A DNA stretch of 64,000 nt from Nitrospina sp. (GCA_024648695.1 JACAVV010000007.1:62001-126000); one strand, 5' to 3'. Counted from the stretch's first letter, positions 46,135 through 56,128 are shown. Translations and numbers: made by a program. Notes: a model not told the origin generated them from the sequence alone.

Positions 46135-47040
46135 CTACCAAGTCACCTTGAATTCGTATTTGTTGCCGTCCAGTTGAAGCAAATCCTGCGGCATAAAATA
46201 TTCTCCATCCGGATCGATCTGACCATTGGAATCGACGTCAATGCTGATTCCATCGTTTGTGAAATCGGCATCGTTATTGCGGGTATCGACCAGGAAGGCG
46301 ATGTATTCCCTGCCTTCGATCCAGACGCGGCCTTTCAACTGGGTATGACTGTAAAAATTATAACCTTTCTTTTCCCAGAGTTCCTGATTGATGTAGACCC
46401 AGGCATAATAATTTCCCTCGAAAGAAACGTCTTTCAGCAATTGCCGAAGGGGAACCTGTATGAGGGTTCCGAAAAGCCCATTGCCCATGTTCTTCAAGGG
46501 ACCGCCATCGTCTTTCAGATTTCCGTTCTGATTGCTGTCGAAATACAATTGAATGGTTTTGTCCTCCTGCACATCGAACACAAGGGGAAACCGGTTGTTT
46601 TTTCGCGTGCCCAGAAACAACACGCCGTACTTTTGAAACGCGCCCTGATAGTCCGGTTCAACTTTTATTTCCGCAGGCCGGGTTTTGTAAAAAGGAAACC
46701 CCTTATAGGCATAGGCCGCCAAAGTCATTCGCACCGGATAAAACCCGTTTTTGGAAATGGAAACATTGATCGGCATGGGAAAATCCGGCGGAAACGGAAA
46801 GTGGGGCATGGGTTCCAGCTTGTTATCCAGGGGCTCAATAGGTGGCGGTTCCGGTTTTTTTACCGGGGGTTTCTCACGAAACTGCTCGGGAATTTTCATG
46901 GGCGAGTCGGTAAAATGCCACACCCCCTTGTCATCCTGGTACTTGTAAATTTTTGCGTAAGCTGATCCGCCCGGCAGTCCATTCGCCGCAATTACGGCCA
47001 TGAGCGCCCAAACTGCCGGGACCCATCGGCGATCCTTCAT
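46135..47040 (-). CDS. Exported DUF4124 protein (paralogue A)
   Basis: A 301-residue protein built like its downstream paralogue: signal peptide, DUF4124 (KIYKYQDDKGVWHFTDSPMKIP), Pro-rich linker, and a C-terminal beta domain with Asp-rich loops (DSNQNGNLKDDGG, DVDSNGQIDPDG). Its ATG overlaps the recN stop as ATGA, so translation is coupled to recN. Tandem duplication is the simplest origin. Function unknown. Confidence 0.75.
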   Translation of the reverse strand: MKDRRWVPAVWALMAVIAANGLPGGSAYAKIYKYQDDKGVWHFTDSPMKIPEQFREKPPVKKPEPPPIEPLDNKLEPMPHFPFPPDFPMPINVSISKNGFYPVRMTLAAYAYKGFPFYKTRPAEIKVEPDYQGAFQKYGVLFLGTRKNNRFPLVFDVQEDKTIQLYFDSNQNGNLKDDGGPLKNMGNGLFGTLIQVPLRQLLKDVSFEGNYYAWVYINQELWEKKGYNFYSHTQLKGRVWIEGREYIAFLVDTRNNDADFTNDGISIDVDSNGQIDPDGEYFMPQDLLQLDGNKYEFKVTW

Positions 47041-48728
47041 TTGATCATTTCCCGTGCATGCTGGCGCGTGGCTTCGGTGATGTTCACCCCAGCGGACATG
47101 CGGGCTATTTCCTCAACGCGCTGGTTGGAATCGAGATGAATGACTTTGGTATGCGTGCGTTTTCCCTCCACCTCTTTGAGCACACGAAAATGCGCATTCC
47201 CCATTCCCGCAATTTGGGGAAGGTGCGTGATGCAAAATATCTGTTTAGAACTAGCCAGCTTTTTCAGTTTCGTGCCTACGATCTCCGCAACCTTGCCTCC
47301 GATCCCGGTATCGACCTCGTCGAACACCAGCACAGGAATTGTGTCCTGGCGGTTCAATAAAGTTTTTAATGCCAGCATCACCCGGGACAACTCGCCGCCG
47401 GAGGCTATTTTTGCAAGGGACCGCAGACTTTCTCCCGGATTGCTGGAAAATACAAACTCCAAAGATCCCAATCCTTCTGCGCCCAAACGGACGCTCCTTC
47501 CTTGGTAGTGCAGGAAACTTTCCGGATCCTCAAGGTAATCAAACTGAACGCCAAACTGGGCGAACTTCATATCAAGTTCCTTCAACTCCTTTTCGGCGTT
47601 TTTCTTTAAAAGCTTGGCCGATTTCTCACGGCTCTCGGCCAGCTTGACGGCTTCTTGCCCCACTTTTTCCTGCAAGGCCTTGATTTCCGCATCGAGTTGT
47701 TCCAAACGATCTTGGTCCCCTCCCAGGCTTTCCAGTTCGGCACCTATTTTTTCGCGGTAGGTTAAAACAGACTCAACATCGGGACCGTATTTGCGTTGCA
47801 ATCCCTTGATCTCAGCCAGGCGGTCCTCCAGCTCCTCAAGACGGCCCGGCTCGAAGTTGAGTCCTTGCCGGTAGGTTTTCAAACTTTCCGCCAATTCCTC
47901 AATTTCGTAATACAGCCGTTCACCGGTTTCCACTTGCGGCTTGAGGGACTCGTCTACCGAAGGTAAATCGCGCAGTTCGTGGTTGACCTTGCCCAGTTGA
48001 TCCAGGATCGATCCACTTTCCTCCCGCAACCAGTTTAAGGAGTTGTCGAGTGACTGAAACAATTTTTCTGCATGGCGAAACTGGTTCCTTTCAGCGGTGA
48101 GGGTTTCTTCCTCACCCGGCGACAGTTGGGCCTGATCGATTTCGCCAATCTGGAATTTTAGCAAATCCTCGCGTTGCAAACGGTCCTGTTCATTTTGAAT
48201 CAACTTCTTTTGCTGGCGTGTCAGGTCCTGGTACTGGTTCCAGAATTTGCGGAATCTTTCCAGTCCGGGGACACATTTTCCATAAAGATCGAGCAGGGGC
48301 CGATGACATTCCGACCGCATCAGGGTTTGATGCGCATGCTGACCATGAATGTCGACCAGGCGGTCGCCCAAGCGGGCTAAGATCGAAACGGAAACCGCGC
48401 TTCCATTGATGTGACACCGGGTTTTCCCGTTAGGCGACAAGGTGCGCTTGATGATGATTTCATCCTCTTCCGGCTCCAGGCCCATCTCATCCAGCTGTTC
48501 GACAAGGGTTTGTTCTCTCGCTTCAAAAACACCTTCCACTGTCGCTTTGGATTCGCCACTCCTCACTACATCCGCATCGGCACGCCCACCCAGCAATAGA
48601 GTCAGGGCACCGATGATGATCGATTTACCGGCACCTGTTTCTCCGGTGAGCACGTTCAATCCCGGTTCAAATTCCAGGTCCAGGTGATCGATAGTAGCGA
48701 AATGACGGATCCTCAGTTCTTTAAGCAT
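47037..48728 (-). CDS. recN: DNA repair protein RecN
   Basis: A 563-residue SMC-like ATPase that acts early in double-strand-break repair. Walker A is GETGAGKS (about 31-38). Two coiled-coil arms cover roughly 155-380. The signature ASGGELSRVMLALK precedes Walker B VLVFDEVDTGIGG, and CITHLPQIAGM lies in the H-loop region. Full length for the family. First gene of an operon with two DUF4124 genes. The TPR-protein gene starts upstream on the same strand and ends 13 bases before, so it probably belongs to the same unit. Confidence 0.95.
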   Translation of the reverse strand: MLKELRIRHFATIDHLDLEFEPGLNVLTGETGAGKSIIIGALTLLLGGRADADVVRSGESKATVEGVFEAREQTLVEQLDEMGLEPEEDEIIIKRTLSPNGKTRCHINGSAVSVSILARLGDRLVDIHGQHAHQTLMRSECHRPLLDLYGKCVPGLERFRKFWNQYQDLTRQQKKLIQNEQDRLQREDLLKFQIGEIDQAQLSPGEEETLTAERNQFRHAEKLFQSLDNSLNWLREESGSILDQLGKVNHELRDLPSVDESLKPQVETGERLYYEIEELAESLKTYRQGLNFEPGRLEELEDRLAEIKGLQRKYGPDVESVLTYREKIGAELESLGGDQDRLEQLDAEIKALQEKVGQEAVKLAESREKSAKLLKKNAEKELKELDMKFAQFGVQFDYLEDPESFLHYQGRSVRLGAEGLGSLEFVFSSNPGESLRSLAKIASGGELSRVMLALKTLLNRQDTIPVLVFDEVDTGIGGKVAEIVGTKLKKLASSKQIFCITHLPQIAGMGNAHFRVLKEVEGKRTHTKVIHLDSNQRVEEIARMSAGVNITEATRQHAREMIK

Positions 48729-48741
48729 GCCGTTTCAGGAG

Positions 48742-49521
48742 TCAGGTATTGTCTTCGGGGGGTGGTACGGATTTCAATTGTTTGATCGCGTCCTTGCGGG
48801 CCTTTTGGTATTTGGGTGAGTCCGGCCAGGTTTTAATATTCTCGATGAGCTTGAGCAGAGTGTCCCGGCCCAGATCGGCCTGACCCAGTTCCATATACGC
48901 TTCCGCCAAAAACAGATAGTTGTCGGGATGTTTGGGGCCAAGCTGTAAAGCCTCCTTCAAATAGTTTATGGCCAGATCCCCGTCGCCTCCCAACCAAAGC
49001 GGGAGTTCCAGATAGAGTTTGCCCAGGGCTCGGCAAGGCGCTCCTTCCTCCATAGCGGGATCGAGTTTTTTGGCTTTTTTCAGATCTTCCTTTAAAGGTT
49101 CGATCAACATGAGGCTTTGCAGGATTCCTTGCAACCGGCCGATCTCGCCGTTACACAAACCTCTGAAGAAATAACCTTGCGGCTGTTCCGGTAGAAATTC
49201 GACAGATCGTTCCGCCCGTTCGATACAACGCTGGTAATAATCCGCCTGCTTGCCTTCTGGAGCCCGCTCACCCAATGCATGGTAAACACGCGCCAAACGC
49301 CAATCAAGTCCCCGGGACCGGAACTGTTTCTCATCCAGTGAGACCAGATCCTTTTCCAGGGCATTCATCTCGGAAAAATGATAGCTTTCTTTAAAGCGCT
49401 GGTCGAAAGCTTGCATGGAATCGGCGAAAGCGGAATTTATGGTTAACAAAAAAACTATTAGGGAGATTGCTGGAATTTTTATCATAATCATCGGTGGGAG
49501 AAAAATTTCTTTGGAACGCAT
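48742..49521 (-). CDS. Exported TPR protein
   Basis: A 259-residue protein with a signal peptide ending near SAFA-DS. It has several helical repeats of the tetratricopeptide type (YHALGERAPEG, GKLYLELPLWLGGDGDLAINYLKEALQLGPKHPDNYLFLAEAYMELGQ-like units). ATG 49521 or internal ATGs at 49491/49485 could start it; none has a clear ribosome site, and the later ones give a more typical signal peptide. Likely a periplasmic scaffold protein. Directly upstream of recN. Confidence 0.75.
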   Translation of the reverse strand: MRSKEIFLPPMIMIKIPAISLIVFLLTINSAFADSMQAFDQRFKESYHFSEMNALEKDLVSLDEKQFRSRGLDWRLARVYHALGERAPEGKQADYYQRCIERAERSVEFLPEQPQGYFFRGLCNGEIGRLQGILQSLMLIEPLKEDLKKAKKLDPAMEEGAPCRALGKLYLELPLWLGGDGDLAINYLKEALQLGPKHPDNYLFLAEAYMELGQADLGRDTLLKLIENIKTWPDSPKYQKARKDAIKQLKSVPPPEDNT

Positions 49522-49620
49522 GGCTAATGATAATACACTAAGGAAACAACTAGGCTTGAATCGCCTGGGGGAATCCCCGGTCTTGGAAAAACATCTATCA
49601 ATCAGGATAATGTATCAAAA

Positions 49621-50235
49621 ATGACCTCAATTAATAAGCGTATTTTTACAGTTTTTGTTTTTGTGACCCTGTTTTTGGTGAATCCTGTTTCAGCGGAACA
49701 GATTTCCCCCCAAAAAACCGTCAGTAATCTGTTGACGGCCATCAAAGGATTGAAAAAGGGAGAGGCTCTCACTGCCGAAGAAAAAAAAACCAACGAGACT
49801 TTGAAAGACGAGGCTTTAGCCATCTTGGATGTAGGATTCGTAAGCCGTAAAGCTCTCGGCAAGCACTGGAAAAAAAGAACGCCCAAAGAGCAAAAAGAAT
49901 TCGTCGCCTTGCTCGGACAGCTGTTTCGGAGTATAGCCTTTCCCAATTCCTCAAAGTTTTTCGCAGAACTGGAAATCCAGTACGGCGAATCCGTGATCGA
50001 AGACGACAAAGCCATAGTTCCCATAACCGTAGTGCATCAAGATGAGGGAGAGATCGAAATCGATTTCAAACTGCATCACAACAGTTCGCCCTGGACGGTT
50101 TACGATGTGATCCTGGACGGCGTCAGCATGCGAAATAATTTGCGGACACAGTTCTACAAAGTGATCAAATCCAAAGATTACGCAGACCTCTACCAACGCA
50201 TGGAAACCAAACTGAAGGAAGCGGTTGACGAGTAG
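49621..50235 (+). CDS. mlaC: MlaC/Ttg2D-like phospholipid-binding protein
   Basis: A 204-residue exported protein of the MlaC (toluene-tolerance Ttg2) family, periplasmic lipid carriers between the outer membrane and the MlaFEDB transporter. The signal peptide ends near VSA-EQ. Family marks are ILDVGFVSRKALGKHW, EFVALLGQLF and the strand WTVYDVILDGVSMRNNLRTQF. Full length. No mlaFED genes are near, so it may be an orphan copy. Divergent from the TPR gene. Its ribosome site is weak. Confidence 0.87.
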   Translation: MTSINKRIFTVFVFVTLFLVNPVSAEQISPQKTVSNLLTAIKGLKKGEALTAEEKKTNETLKDEALAILDVGFVSRKALGKHWKKRTPKEQKEFVALLGQLFRSIAFPNSSKFFAELEIQYGESVIEDDKAIVPITVVHQDEGEIEIDFKLHHNSSPWTVYDVILDGVSMRNNLRTQFYKVIKSKDYADLYQRMETKLKEAVDE

Positions 50236-50525
50236 CGGGTTTGTTTTTAATTCTAATCATATTATGAAGACACCAATTAAGTGCTCAACAATAAAAAACC
50301 ATTGAAAATTATAAATAAATCCCGAATAAAGCCCCATGATTTTCATTGCATTTTAAATTTTTCACGCAAAAAAATAATTGAATAAACGTCAACATCAGGT
50401 ACTATGCAACAAGTGATGTTGACCTGCCTGCTATTTTCCGGAAACGGTTTCCTAGTGGGACCTCCCTTATAGAGAAAGGGAAACGCCTTTTTCTCTCCTT
50501 CACTCTCTTACCTCATTCGATATCT

Positions 50526-51407
50526 ATGAAAAAAGAAACAATAAAAATCAATTCCAGCGTCCTTCTGGAACGGGGCTTGCTCGCCTTCAATCAGGGACGG
50601 ATGAACGACGCGTACAATGATTTTTGTGCCGTCATCGACATGCCGGATGCGCAAAAGGAACACATCGCCGACGCCCTGTTTCAACGCGCTTTGCTCAATG
50701 AAGATGAGGAACAAACGGAAGAGGCTATTGAAGACTACAGCACTTTGCTGAACCTTCCCGACCTCGATGCGCACCGTGCGGGAATGGCTTTGTTCAACCG
50801 CGCCCTCCTGCATGAGGACGAAGGCGATTCCCGATCGGCACTGGAGGATTACAATCGGCTCATCACCTGGCCTTTTGCAGAAGCGGAACTGGTTGCCAAG
50901 GCGTTGTACAATCGCGGCCTTTTGCATGAGGACGAAGGGCAGACCGACAAAGCTTTTGCGGACTATCAGTCCCTGATAGACCTCAACGATGCGCCCGAGG
51001 AACAGATCGGCAATGCCTTGCTTAGCCTGGGCGCCTTGCATGACGATAAAAATAAGCCCGAGCAGGCAATATCGAATTTCGCAGATTTAATCGCATTGAA
51101 GTCCGCTACGGATGAGCAAAAAGCGAAGGGCTATTTGTATCGTGGCGTTTTGTATCAGGAAGCGGGAAATTTCGAGCTGGCGCTGTCTGATTTCAACCAT
51201 CTGGTAGACGATGATAAAGTAGTGGAGGAGTTGAAGGTTCAGGCGCTTGTCCTGCGCGCAAAACTGAATGCCGGTGCCCATGATTTCAAAAAGGCGGTGC
51301 AGGATATAGAATCGGCGCTAAAAAGTCCGGGATTAATGGAAGAGGATAGAGAGGATATCTTACCCCTTTTAGAGGACTATGAGCGGGAAAAGCAGGCTTT
51401 AGCTTGA
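50526..51407 (+). CDS. Cytoplasmic TPR-like repeat protein
   Basis: A 293-residue protein with no signal peptide, made of about seven 34-38-residue helical repeats. Each has a core like ALFNRALLHEDEGDSRSALEDYNRLI, with strong Leu/Ala spacing as in TPR/Sel1 units. Such repeats bind partner proteins, and the partner is unknown here. It is very acidic overall. It stands alone between the MlaC-like gene and the cold-shock gene. Confidence 0.8.
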   Translation: MKKETIKINSSVLLERGLLAFNQGRMNDAYNDFCAVIDMPDAQKEHIADALFQRALLNEDEEQTEEAIEDYSTLLNLPDLDAHRAGMALFNRALLHEDEGDSRSALEDYNRLITWPFAEAELVAKALYNRGLLHEDEGQTDKAFADYQSLIDLNDAPEEQIGNALLSLGALHDDKNKPEQAISNFADLIALKSATDEQKAKGYLYRGVLYQEAGNFELALSDFNHLVDDDKVVEELKVQALVLRAKLNAGAHDFKKAVQDIESALKSPGLMEEDREDILPLLEDYEREKQALA

Positions 51408-51491
51408 GAAAAACGCGAAATAAGCTCTAAGGGTATTTCTGACGGGGACCCGGCCGGCCCCCGCCCAGCATGGCGGTTTGAACAGCGACAC

Positions 51492-51523
51492 AAAAAAATC
51501 CGGCAGAGCGGACTCTGCCGGAT
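51492..51523 (-). terminator. Terminator of the cold-shock gene
   Basis: A perfect 11-bp stem ATCCGGCAGAG/CTCTGCCGGAT with a four-base loop, then seven T on the minus strand, 20 bases after the csp stop. Confidence 0.92.
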
Positions 51524-51542
51524 ACCTTTGGATGGGTCGCTT

Positions 51543-51743
51543 TTATTTAGGGACTACTTTAGAAGCCTGGGGACCTTTTTGACCCATAGATCGCTCGAAC
51601 TCGACCAATTGGCCTTCGCTCAAAGTTTTGAAACCATCCGACTGAATCTCCGAGAAATGCACAAAGCAATCTTCACCTTCTTCAGACTCAATAAAACCAA
51701 ACCCTTTTTTTTCGTTGAACCACTTTACTCTACCAACTGCCAT
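51543..51743 (-). CDS. csp: CspA-family cold-shock protein
   Basis: A 66-residue single-stranded nucleic-acid-binding OB-fold protein, an RNA chaperone. RNP1 is KGFGFIE and RNP2 is CFVHFSEI. The family start [14 protein letters not shown] is intact. AGAGGAG lies about nine bases before the ATG. A strong terminator follows directly, so it is monocistronic. Its upstream gap is long, as is common for cold-shock genes with structured leaders. Confidence 0.95.
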   Translation of the reverse strand: MAVGRVKWFNEKKGFGFIESEEGEDCFVHFSEIQSDGFKTLSEGQLVEFERSMGQKGPQASKVVPK

Positions 51744-52336
51744 GCCGAAATTCTCCTCTTAATTGGGCGCAACACCCTTAACAAAACAATACAACACTGC
51801 AAAATAATAAGGGCTGGTGTACTACGAGAGGTGAACCAAAAAACTTTTCCTGAAGATGAAGGGTTCCAATCAGTATGTTTACCCAACATAAGGGTCGTTT
51901 AAAAATTCAAAATTGCAAAACCTCTATCAACCCAAATTTGCGACATTAACATATCACAACCACAGCCATTTTCCTAATGGTTTTAATCAATTTTTTGGGT
52001 CAAAAGAATAGCCCATTCGGGGGTAGGATTCCCTACATTTGCCATTTTTCGAGGCCCTTCAACCCGATTCCAACTGAACCCATATCCTTTTCCAGCTTCT
52101 TTTCAGTGCAGGTTACGCTAAATCAAAGAGTTTCAGGAGCTTTGGGATCGACATTCCGCTAAAATTCATTCTGATTTTGGCCGAGATAAATCTATTCGTC
52201 AGGTTTCGAAAATTCATTAAATAATGATTGCAGGAAAATTTTTTTTTCATCCCCCGCTTTTCCTAATGAATTTTTTTATAATGCATGAACAGATCAATCA
52301 TTTGTCAAACCAAATCAGAAGGAGCAGGGGAACACA
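51744..52336. other. Divergent gap, csp / FAD oxidoreductase
   Basis: No gene. It should hold the csp promoter and leader (minus) and the oxidoreductase promoter (plus). I find no convincing -35/-10 pair and no recognisable cold-box. Confidence 0.4.
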
Positions 52337-53749
52337 ATGATGCGGCATCGAAGTTGTCATGGAAAACCCAGAATCGCAATCATCGGGGCGGGCCCCGCCG
52401 GATTATCTGCGGCTTATTTTTTGAAGAAGCTGGAATTCGATAACGTTCTGGTACTGGAAAAACTGGGTCGTGTGGGAGGCATGTGCCGGACGCTCACCGA
52501 AGATTATCAATCCTTCGACCTGGGCGCAAACTATCTGACCCCCGCTTACCGCGAAACGCTACGCCTGGCGCGTGAATACAAAATGAAAACTTACGGCGAA
52601 CGGTCACCTACGGCTCTCGATCTTAGAGAACCGGAAGGTTACAAGATTCGAAGCATATGGAAAGCCGCCCGAGAAAACGCGTCGCTTAAAGATCTGGTTT
52701 GTGCTGGCTTACGTTACACCTGGCTGAGGTTCAAGTTGTCCCGGATTATTGACCGTCCCGGATTCAAAAATATCTCTACATATAACGAAGGCGAACTCTG
52801 TATCGATTTCGAAGCGTGGTTGGAAAAACATGATTTGGGGGTGTTAAAACCGTTATTCGAAATTCCCATCACCATCATGGGCTACGGATACCTGCACAAG
52901 ATCGCGGCCCCCTATGCACTCAAGTACATGAGCTTGATGACTTTTGTGCCCATGATGTTCAAGGTCTTTCCGCTCACCGCTTGCCTGCCCTGGCCGAAAC
53001 GTTTCATTAAAGGCTATCAACGATTGTGGCAAGCGGTGTCCTGGGACCTGAACGTGCGTAACAATATCGAGATCACGGGTATCGAACGTAAGGAAAACGA
53101 GCCGATCAAAATCCATTTCAATTACAAATACCAATACCTGAATGAAATCAAAACAAAGGAGGACACCTTTAAATTCGATATAATCATCGTGGCCTGTCCT
53201 CTGGACCCGCAACTATTGGGCGTTTTGCTGGACCAGGACGAAGCGGAACAAAATGCGTTCAAAGGAGTTGATTACTATAGTTACTGCCTGACATCTTACA
53301 ACGTCGACTTTCCAGACATCCCCTGGGAGGACCAATTATTTGCCCTCATGCCTCTGACACCTTTTAAGACGCCCTGGGCCATCACCCGGCAAATGCAGGA
53401 CAGTAACTTATTGCAATTTTATACCAGGGTGCCGAAGAATGAAAATGACCGTCTGGTGGAGGAGGAAGTGGACCAGAACATTCACGATTTCATCGAACGC
53501 CTGGGCGGCACGATCGACCATGAGGAATGGCATACCTATGACCGCTGGCCTTACTTTCAACACGTCAGCCCGGAAAAGATGAAGTCAGGTTTTTATGATA
53601 CCCTGGAAAACCTGCAAGGTCACCGCAACACCTATTACACTGGTGGACTGATGAACTTCGAACTCGTCGAACAAATCATCGCCTACAACCGCGATCTCGT
53701 AAACAGGATTTGTCGGGATTTGAAGGATGGTAATCGCGAAAATGAATAA
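52337..53749 (+). CDS. FAD-dependent amine-oxidase-like oxidoreductase
   Basis: A 470-residue flavoprotein. The dinucleotide-binding motif is IAIIGAGPAGLSAAY (about 12-26), followed by VLEKLGRVGGMCRTL, typical of the NAD(P)-binding Rossmann/amine oxidase (protoporphyrinogen oxidase, desaturase, UDP-galactopyranose mutase-like) superfamily. The C-terminus has the FAD-closing YYTGGLMNFE. The substrate is not evident. AAGGAG lies about 11-15 bases before the ATG pair at 52337/52340. It is convergent with pafA and not linked to the proteasome operon by direction. Confidence 0.83.
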   Translation: MMRHRSCHGKPRIAIIGAGPAGLSAAYFLKKLEFDNVLVLEKLGRVGGMCRTLTEDYQSFDLGANYLTPAYRETLRLAREYKMKTYGERSPTALDLREPEGYKIRSIWKAARENASLKDLVCAGLRYTWLRFKLSRIIDRPGFKNISTYNEGELCIDFEAWLEKHDLGVLKPLFEIPITIMGYGYLHKIAAPYALKYMSLMTFVPMMFKVFPLTACLPWPKRFIKGYQRLWQAVSWDLNVRNNIEITGIERKENEPIKIHFNYKYQYLNEIKTKEDTFKFDIIIVACPLDPQLLGVLLDQDEAEQNAFKGVDYYSYCLTSYNVDFPDIPWEDQLFALMPLTPFKTPWAITRQMQDSNLLQFYTRVPKNENDRLVEEEVDQNIHDFIERLGGTIDHEEWHTYDRWPYFQHVSPEKMKSGFYDTLENLQGHRNTYYTGGLMNFELVEQIIAYNRDLVNRICRDLKDGNRENE

Positions 53750-53921
53750 TTAAGGGTACCCGAGTTATGGATAAGAAGAGGGAAAGCCATAAAGACGTTG
53801 TTATTGATCAAAGAACTTATTGAGGACTCTGATTTGTGGGGCTTTGGCCTCATTATTCCATCACCCCGGCATCAGGGGGTATTCTTTTTTATTACTGAGG
53901 TTGAATAACTGGACACAACGA

Positions 53922-55379
53922 TTATCTCAAAAAATGCTCTTCATCGGCTCGTTCTTCCGGATTCATGCCTTTGAGGTATTCCTTGATTTCTGCTTTATAG
54001 GATACGAAAGGATCCAGCATCAGGAACGGTTCATCTTTGTTCAAGCGGAAACCGATCCAGTCGATGAGGTAGGCGGCCTGACTGTTCATCAGTGATTTGA
54101 CCAACTCGCCGCGTCCGTCAGCGCGGGTACCGCGGGGTGGGTGCGTTTTGGCGTGGTTGACGGCTTCGTCTGAGGTTTTACGGAAAGCGTCTCCGGTTTC
54201 TTCCAGGCCCCAAAACAAACCGTCTTCCTTGTTGAGGTTGTGGAATTCCAGGTCTTGGCTCTTGATCCACGGATCTTTCCAGTCCAGGTTTTCCGCTTTC
54301 ATGAATTCGGTGATCATCCACAACTTGCTGGCCCAGTCCACTCTTCCCAGAACCGCTTCGGGTCCTTTGGCAAGATCGGTCAACACCGACTCCCACACGT
54401 CCAGAATCCAGTTGGTTTCCTGATTGAAATCGGTGAGATGTTTTTTCGCTGTGGTGAGGATATCCCATTGCAGTTCCATCGCTGTAGTCGGCCTGCCGTT
54501 TGCCAGAAGGATTTCCCATTTGAACTCCGGGTCACGCGAAATAGAACGCATGCTGTCGACGGTGTTGTCCAGAATCCATTCATTTTTATCGACGCCCATC
54601 TCGATCATTTCCATCATCAGCGCCGTGGTGCCCATCTTGAGCGCGGTGGAATATTCGCTCATGTTAGAATCGCCGACCAGCAAATGAATGCGCCGATATT
54701 TGCTCGGATCCGATAAAGGTTCGTCCCGGGTATTGACGATAGCGCGGTTGTATTGCACCCAGCGATAGGTTTCGTTCGGAATGTGGTCTGCGCGTTGCGA
54801 AATCTGAAAATTGACGCCAGCCGTTTCCTCGTCGTCCTGAGTGTAACCGTCCCAATCTCTAAACGGATGTGGGTTGCAGGCACCAATGCGACCGGCGCCA
54901 CAAAAGATTTGCCGGGTCGATAAAAAGGAAGCCAGAATCTTTAATTTTTCCCGGTTCTCGAACGGAAAAGAGCGGCTCACCAGATAGTTCTCGTGGCATC
55001 CGAAGGTAGCGTTGGTTTCGAGGTCGACGTTGTTCTTGATGATGGCCACATCCTGATCATAACCCAACGCCTGCAAGGCGTCCTGAATGAGCATATCCCC
55101 AGCACGGTCGAAAGTGATCAGGTCGACCAGATTCGAGCATTCCGGAGACGCGTATTCGAGGTGGCCCATATCGAGATAAATCCTGCCGCCGTTTTTCAGA
55201 AATCCACCGTTGCCCGGGGGCTCGTCATTGGCGCGGTAATGCAGGTCCAGCACGCCCAGGTCTCTGGAAAAAATGTGATTCTTGATGCGGGCGGCAACGT
55301 CCACCGGACTCATCTTGAAGTCGGTGTTCTTGATGAGCATCCCGTATTCGGTTTCGATTCCGTAAATTCGTTTTCTCAT
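53922..55379 (-). CDS. pafA: Pup/UBact ligase PafA
   Basis: A 485-residue carboxylate-amine ligase of the PafA/Dop (glutamine-synthetase-like) fold. It phosphorylates the C-terminal Glu of the ubiquitin-like tag and joins it to substrate lysines. Marks are GIETEYG (7-13), catalytic Asp D70 in RIYLDMG, FGCHENYL, FQISQRADHI, VNTRDEP and RIHLLVGDSNMSE. I call it PafA rather than Dop because of the YLD form at the catalytic Asp and its place after prcA. The usual HPEY reads HLEY here. ATG 55379 overlaps the prcA stop as ATGA; an earlier in-frame start would lie inside prcA. Confidence 0.87.
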   Translation of the reverse strand: MRKRIYGIETEYGMLIKNTDFKMSPVDVAARIKNHIFSRDLGVLDLHYRANDEPPGNGGFLKNGGRIYLDMGHLEYASPECSNLVDLITFDRAGDMLIQDALQALGYDQDVAIIKNNVDLETNATFGCHENYLVSRSFPFENREKLKILASFLSTRQIFCGAGRIGACNPHPFRDWDGYTQDDEETAGVNFQISQRADHIPNETYRWVQYNRAIVNTRDEPLSDPSKYRRIHLLVGDSNMSEYSTALKMGTTALMMEMIEMGVDKNEWILDNTVDSMRSISRDPEFKWEILLANGRPTTAMELQWDILTTAKKHLTDFNQETNWILDVWESVLTDLAKGPEAVLGRVDWASKLWMITEFMKAENLDWKDPWIKSQDLEFHNLNKEDGLFWGLEETGDAFRKTSDEAVNHAKTHPPRGTRADGRGELVKSLMNSQAAYLIDWIGFRLNKDEPFLMLDPFVSYKAEIKEYLKGMNPEERADEEHFLR

Positions 55380-56128
55380 GGAGACACCAACGCCGATTTC
55401 AGTTGCTCGATTTCCTGGTTCGATATCGCCCGGAACAGGCATTTGCGGGGAATGGAACGGGAGAGCACCGCCGCTTCCAGATTCCATTCCTCAAAAGCTT
55501 CTTTTAGCGATTTGCTTTCTGGATCTTTATCTTCATCCTCTCCTTCGCCCTGGTTATTGCCTTCTTCCCACAGCTTGCAGATTTCTTCCAGAGCTTTTTC
55601 CAAAGCAAAAGTTTCGAACGGCGTTTTTTTGATACGGTCCTGAATCCAATCGGCTTTTTTGGTGGTGCCGGCAATGACCGTCCCCTTATTGAATTGTTCC
55701 CAATGACCATCGTAATTGAGCCGGAAAAAATTAGGCTGTCCGTCCAGGTCAAGTTCGGCAAGAATGAGTTGCACAAGGTAAGGCGCTCGCTGTACTTCTT
55801 CAAAATTTTGTTTCAGTGCCGGGGCGATCCCGAATTGCAACATCCGTGATAAGGTGACATCTTCCGCCGAGCGGTTGAATCCTTCCAGATGAGACATATC
55901 CAACAGCGACATGCGCAAACGCTCGACATCTGCCGGGTGGCCCAGTCCGCCGAGGGCGATGCGGTCGTAAATTTCGAAAATCTTGCCTTTTTGTGCGGAA
56001 AAGCCGAGCAAAACTGCGCCATCATTATAGGGCACGGCAATGACCGGCAGTCCTTTGCGAAGTTTTTCCTGAACATAACTGTGGCGGGTGGAGATGGCCT
56101 CCATCCAACGAAAGGGTTCTTCAAACAT
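55376..56128 (-). CDS. prcA: 20S proteasome alpha subunit
   Basis: A 250-residue non-catalytic alpha subunit, forming the outer rings and gate of the 20S core. The family start is seen in PFRWMEAISTRHSYVQEKLRKG and in VIAVPYNDGAVLLGF. KIFEIYDRIALGGLGHPADVERLR is the conserved helix-1 region. There is no Thr at the mature N-terminus. An unusual very acidic insert (about 191-205, EEGNNQGEGEDEDKD) lies near the C-terminal helix. It is 21 bases downstream of prcB and overlaps pafA by four bases. Confidence 0.9.
   Translation of the reverse strand: MFEEPFRWMEAISTRHSYVQEKLRKGLPVIAVPYNDGAVLLGFSAQKGKIFEIYDRIALGGLGHPADVERLRMSLLDMSHLEGFNRSAEDVTLSRMLQFGIAPALKQNFEEVQRAPYLVQLILAELDLDGQPNFFRLNYDGHWEQFNKGTVIAGTTKKADWIQDRIKKTPFETFALEKALEEICKLWEEGNNQGEGEDEDKDPESKSLKEAFEEWNLEAAVLSRSIPRKCLFRAISNQEIEQLKSALVSP

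Noticed and set aside
45775-46965. 396-codon frame on the plus strand
   Set aside because: Antisense to the two DUF4124 genes, whose signal peptides, domains and coupled starts are clear.
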